Assembly (NCBI RefSeq): GCF_028290435.1
Contig: NZ_JAQGJV010000009.1
Location: 1 to 64,000 of the forward strand
Source: Devosia sp.
GTDB taxonomy: Bacteria; Pseudomonadota; Alphaproteobacteria; Rhizobiales; Devosiaceae
Direction: 5' to 3'
DNA length: 64,000 nucleotides
Part shown: piece by piece, positions 60,613 through 64,000 of the stretch
How the letters are laid out: each line of letters begins with the position of its first letter
Position numbering within the stretch: position 1 is the stretch's first letter
Made by a program: the position numbers and the translations under genes
The notes under the pieces: model-generated
What the model was told of the DNA's origin: nothing
Seen by the model: only the letters and a program-made list of their open reading frames with translations
Database searches by the model: none

Positions 60613-61563
60613 TCAGTTCTTGTCGTTCAGCCGCCAGAGGCAGACCGTCAGTCCGTTTTCGCCGCTGTCGCTGGGAAATTCCCGCACCAGATTGACGTCC
60701 ATTCCGATAGCACCCGCCCAGGTCTCCATCTGCCCCTGCGACAGACCCAGCCGGCGATGCGCATGCTCGCTGCGCAGGAATTCCAGAGTATGGGGCGCGA
60801 AATCCACAATCACGATCTGCCCGCCCGGCTTGAGCAGGCGCCGCGCCTGCGCCAGCATGCGGCCCGGATCATCGAAATAATGCAGCACCTGGTGGATCAC
60901 CACGACATCGGCGGGACCAACGCTGGCATCGAGATCCCCGATATCGCCGAGCCGCACCTGCGCGTGACCAATGGCGGCATTGGCCAGCCGCGAGCGCGCC
61001 ACCGCCAACATTTCTCGGCTCGCATCGACGCCGACGCCGCGCTTGTAGGAGCCCGCCAACACTTCCAGCATGCGCCCGGTGCCGGTGCCCAGATCGACCA
61101 ACAAGTCGACCACCCTGCCCTCCAGCGCTTCGACCACCGCAGCCTCGACGGCGGATTCGGGCACGTGCAGCGTCTTGAGCAGATCCCAGCTGCCAGCCAC
61201 CTTGGCGAAATACTGCGCCGCCTGTTCCTGCTGGGCCGCGCGCACGGCATGCTGGCGTTCGCAATCGCGCTTGCGCTCGGGATCGCTGTGATCGACGCGG
61301 GTAATCAGCCATTGCGCCAACTCGGCGCCCTCGCCGCCTGATGCCAGCCCGTAATAGGCCCAGGCCCCTTCGGCGTTGCGCTGCACGAGGCCCGCATCGG
61401 CTAGCAGCTTGAGATGGCGCGAGACACGCGGCTGGCTTTGCCGCAGAATTTCCGTGAGGTCCTTGACCGAATGGTCGCCATCGGACAGCAATGCCAACAG
61501 GCGCAGCCGGGTCCCCTCACCCGCCGCCTTCAGCAATCCCACCAATGTTCCCAGTTCGGCCAT
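60613..61563 (-). CDS. ArsR/SmtB family regulator fused to SAM-dependent methyltransferase
   Basis: N-terminal wHTH TRLRLLALLSDGDHSVKDLTEILRQSQPRVSRHLKLLADAGLV; C-terminal Rossmann VDLGTGTGRMLEVLA. Confidence 0.93.
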   Translation of the reverse strand: MAELGTLVGLLKAAGEGTRLRLLALLSDGDHSVKDLTEILRQSQPRVSRHLKLLADAGLVQRNAEGAWAYYGLASGGEGAELAQWLITRVDHSDPERKRDCERQHAVRAAQQEQAAQYFAKVAGSWDLLKTLHVPESAVEAAVVEALEGRVVDLLVDLGTGTGRMLEVLAGSYKRGVGVDASREMLAVARSRLANAAIGHAQVRLGDIGDLDASVGPADVVVIHQVLHYFDDPGRMLAQARRLLKPGGQIVIVDFAPHTLEFLRSEHAHRRLGLSQGQMETWAGAIGMDVNLVREFPSDSGENGLTVCLWRLNDKN

Positions 61564-61575
61564 CGCCCCTCACGA

Positions 61576-61597
61576 GATATAAAGATGTCTTTATATC
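61576..61597. promoter_or_regulatory. 22-bp perfect palindrome, probable operator of the ArsR-methyltransferase/metF operon
   Basis: GATATAAAGA-TG-TCTTTATATC 12 bp upstream of the start codon. Confidence 0.8.
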
Positions 61598-61649
61598 CGA
61601 TTTGGCGGAGGGGTCTAGTGGGATTTGTGATTGGGAAGCCGGGGCCTTC

Positions 61650-61777
61650 TTCCCCCTCCCCCTTGAGGGGAGGGCCGGGGTGGGGGGAAGTCGCAGCAAG
61701 AGTGGCGGTCTCACTGACCAAGCTACACTCCCGGAGAGGTTCCCCCCACCCTAACCCTCCCCTCAAGGGGGAGGGGA
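61650..61777. repeat. Intergenic inverted repeat
   Basis: TTCCCCCTCCCCCTTGAGGGGAGGGCCGGGGTGGGGGGAA ... TTCCCCCCACCCTAACCCTCCCCTCAAGGGGGAGGGGA. Confidence 0.85.
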
Positions 61778-61820
61778 TCAGAGCGGGGCTCTCGACCGGA
61801 AGCGTCGAACTGAATGTTCC

Positions 61821-62618
61821 CTAAACCTCCACACCCAACTCCGCACACACCACCGCCAGCGCGCTGTCCGCCACCGGCACCGGCATTTCGGCCCGGCCGC
61901 GATTGGTGATTTGGCTGCGCCAGATGTGCACGGCAAGGGTTTGGGGCGTGATAAAGGTTTCGAGGCGGCTGCCGGGTTGCATCAGAAGCGGGATTTGCTC
62001 GTAGCGCACGGGATAGAACACTTCCCGCGCCTGTACTTGCCCGGTCAGCCCCAACGCCCGCGTATAATGCGTCAGCGCAAACGGCCCGGTCGCGCCATAT
62101 TGCATATATTCGGGCGGCACCGCCTGCCCCAGTAGCCGCCGCGCTGCCACCTCCAGCCGCCGTCCGATCGGCAGATGTGGCTCCAGCAGCGGCCGCTTGA
62201 TCTCGGTGAACACGGCCAGCAGCCTGTCGAGCAATTCGGACTGCGCCGGCAGCAGCAACACGGCACCATTGACCGAGCCCTCGCGCTCCCAGCCCATCAC
62301 ATAGTCCGGCGGCTCGGCGATAGGCCGCACGCAAAACACATCCAGGTCCGCCCAGATGCCGCGTTCGGCCTTGAGCAGGCTCATGCGGAAATAGTCGGAA
62401 AACACACCCGGCGTGCCGCGTCCCTTGTAGAAAACCAGCTTGTCGCGCGGCAAAATCTCCGCCGCATCGCGCCAGACGACGCCCTCGGGCAGATCGTCCA
62501 TCGGCTCATAGGCATAGACCTCGACCCGATGCCCCTGCCGCACGAACGAGACGGCACACAGCCGCTCGAGCCAGCTCATTGGCCCGTGCCAGAACGTCAC
62601 GATGGTTGGAAGTGTCAT
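61821..62618 (-). CDS. Glycosyltransferase-like protein with DXD motif
   Basis: IVTFWHGPMSWLERLCAVSFVRQGHRVEVYAYEP; GIWADLDVFCVRP (DXD). Confidence 0.75.
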   Translation of the reverse strand: MTLPTIVTFWHGPMSWLERLCAVSFVRQGHRVEVYAYEPMDDLPEGVVWRDAAEILPRDKLVFYKGRGTPGVFSDYFRMSLLKAERGIWADLDVFCVRPIAEPPDYVMGWEREGSVNGAVLLLPAQSELLDRLLAVFTEIKRPLLEPHLPIGRRLEVAARRLLGQAVPPEYMQYGATGPFALTHYTRALGLTGQVQAREVFYPVRYEQIPLLMQPGSRLETFITPQTLAVHIWRSQITNRGRAEMPVPVADSALAVVCAELGVEV

Positions 62619-62716
62619 GTCTGTTCCCCGCAGCCGGCCCGGCAGCTCGCATCCAGATGGACGCGAATTGCCTAATAGCGGGTTGGCTGGCGAGGTCCAG
62701 CGCGATTTGCGATGTG

Positions 62717-63853
62717 CTAGAGTGCGGCCGCGGTCGCCGCGCGGTCTTCGGCGCCACGCTTGCGGAACGAATGCGCCCGCCACAATTCGAAGATGCCACT
62801 GGCTTCGTCGCGGCTGATCGCCTCGAAGCGGGCCAGCACATTGCGCTTGTCCATCTCTGTGGGCAGGTCGCGCCAGGGCAACATGCCGACGATAGACTCG
62901 AACAGCTCGGGGGTCAGCCCGGCGGCGCGCAAAGCCACGGTGATGGCCACATAATCCTGTCCCGCCAGCCATTTGACGAACACTTCGGGCTCCACCCGCA
63001 GCATCACCGTCAGCGCCGCCGCCGCATGGTGGCCATAGCCAAACCGCGCGAACCGAGCCAGCGCCCGATCGTCGAGCTGCCGGCGGTCGCTGAGCGCCTT
63101 GACCTGATTATAGGCCAGCTTCCATTCGGTGGCCGAAAAGCCCGCCCGGTTGCGCATGCGGTTATAAACCACCGCATTGATTTTGCCGGCCGCGATCGGA
63201 TCGACATGGCTATCCACGTCGCCCAGCGCTTCGAGCACTTTGCCGGCCGCTTCATCGATCTGCCCGCGCAGCGAGGACCAGTCGATCTCGGTGCGTGCCC
63301 GCAGATCGTGGGCGATTTCGGCATCCACCCGGGCGCGCGCCACCAGCCTGCGCAGCGTCTCGGCATCGAATTCGGCGGTGGGATTGCGCACCAGCCGGAC
63401 CACCGAGGAGGTCCCGCCATGCTCGACGATCGCTTCGCCGACCCGCTCGGGCACATTGACCCGGCTGGCAATGGCCATCCGGTGGGCCTCGCCATGCGTG
63501 CTGATGATGTCGATCAGGTCGTCATCGCTGAGCACGTTGGAAAATTCCAGCAGTGGCCGCGCCACTTCGATGACGTCATTGGCCAGCTTGACCACCACGG
63601 TGCCCGGCGCCCGCTCGAGCGGCGCCAACAGCTTGGCGACATGCACCCGCGCTTCCACCTCGACCAGCTCGGCCAACTGGCAGAGCACTTCGTCATATTG
63701 GGCCACCTGCTCGTCATCGCACTGGGCGGAGACGAAGCTGAAGAGCTGCGCCATGTTGCGGAACAACTGGTCGCGTTCGGAGTGGTTCTCTTCGCCGTTC
63801 AGAACCCTGAAGCTCGAAAACGCCCGCTGCCCCTGGTCAAGCTCGCTCATCAT
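62717..63853 (-). CDS. DUF2336 domain-containing protein
   Basis: Helical-repeat protein, DDLIDIISTHGEAHRMAIASRVNVPERVGEAIVEHG motif. Confidence 0.9.
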   Translation of the reverse strand: MMSELDQGQRAFSSFRVLNGEENHSERDQLFRNMAQLFSFVSAQCDDEQVAQYDEVLCQLAELVEVEARVHVAKLLAPLERAPGTVVVKLANDVIEVARPLLEFSNVLSDDDLIDIISTHGEAHRMAIASRVNVPERVGEAIVEHGGTSSVVRLVRNPTAEFDAETLRRLVARARVDAEIAHDLRARTEIDWSSLRGQIDEAAGKVLEALGDVDSHVDPIAAGKINAVVYNRMRNRAGFSATEWKLAYNQVKALSDRRQLDDRALARFARFGYGHHAAAALTVMLRVEPEVFVKWLAGQDYVAITVALRAAGLTPELFESIVGMLPWRDLPTEMDKRNVLARFEAISRDEASGIFELWRAHSFRKRGAEDRAATAAAL

Positions 63854-63891
63854 CTGTCTCCCGGCTCCTGCCGCAAATTTAGAGCATCAGG

Positions 63892-64000
63892 ATGGACCGG
63901 GAGGTTCTCGTGCCCGCTGAAATTGCCAGTTCGGATTTGATTCAAATTGTCGGGATTTTTGCCGATGGCGTCAGGAAATCGGAAACCGTTACCGATCCCG
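63892..64000 (+). CDS. Partial ORF running off the window end (MDREVLVPAEIASSDLIQIVGIFADGVRKSETVTDP...)
   Basis: Open frame from ATG 63892 to window end, divergent from DUF2336 gene. Confidence 0.35.
   Translation, partial: MDREVLVPAEIASSDLIQIVGIFADGVRKSETVTDP

Overview
High-GC alphaproteobacterial chromosome segment, probably Hyphomicrobiales and possibly Devosia-like (inference from gene content and order). It is mostly a core-genome region. Order: MATE transporter, miaA, serB, degP-hflC-hflK, folA/thyA, a permuted two-piece tmRNA gene next to its proteolysis adaptor sspB, an AsmA-like giant protein, uvrD/pcrA, prmA, pepP, ligA, recN, bamD, lpxC, and a long minus-strand division/cell-wall (dcw) cluster (ftsZ ... 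ftsA ftsQ ddl murC murG ftsW mraY murF murE ftsI ftsL rsmH). After that come a three-gene two-component cassette, a DUF2946/PepSY pair, RNase P RNA (minus strand), a DjlA-like gene, metF with an ArsR-methyltransferase fusion, a glycosyltransferase and a DUF2336 protein. The most striking unexplained signal is a pair of ~140-bp intergenic elements (22413-22552 and 36622-36761). They share a nearly identical ~49-nt apical core, but their flanking stem arms differ in sequence and still pair through compensatory changes. This points to selection for a long structured RNA/DNA hairpin. Other points of note are the dcw cluster lacking murB, murD and mraZ, with a 3.4-kb accessory insertion separating ftsZ from ftsA; a 22-bp palindromic operator upstream of the ArsR-methyltransferase gene; a double-palindrome operator upstream of a VOC gene; a frameshifted FMN-reductase remnant; an unannotated 43-aa small ORF with its own terminator; and several BIME-like inverted repeats.
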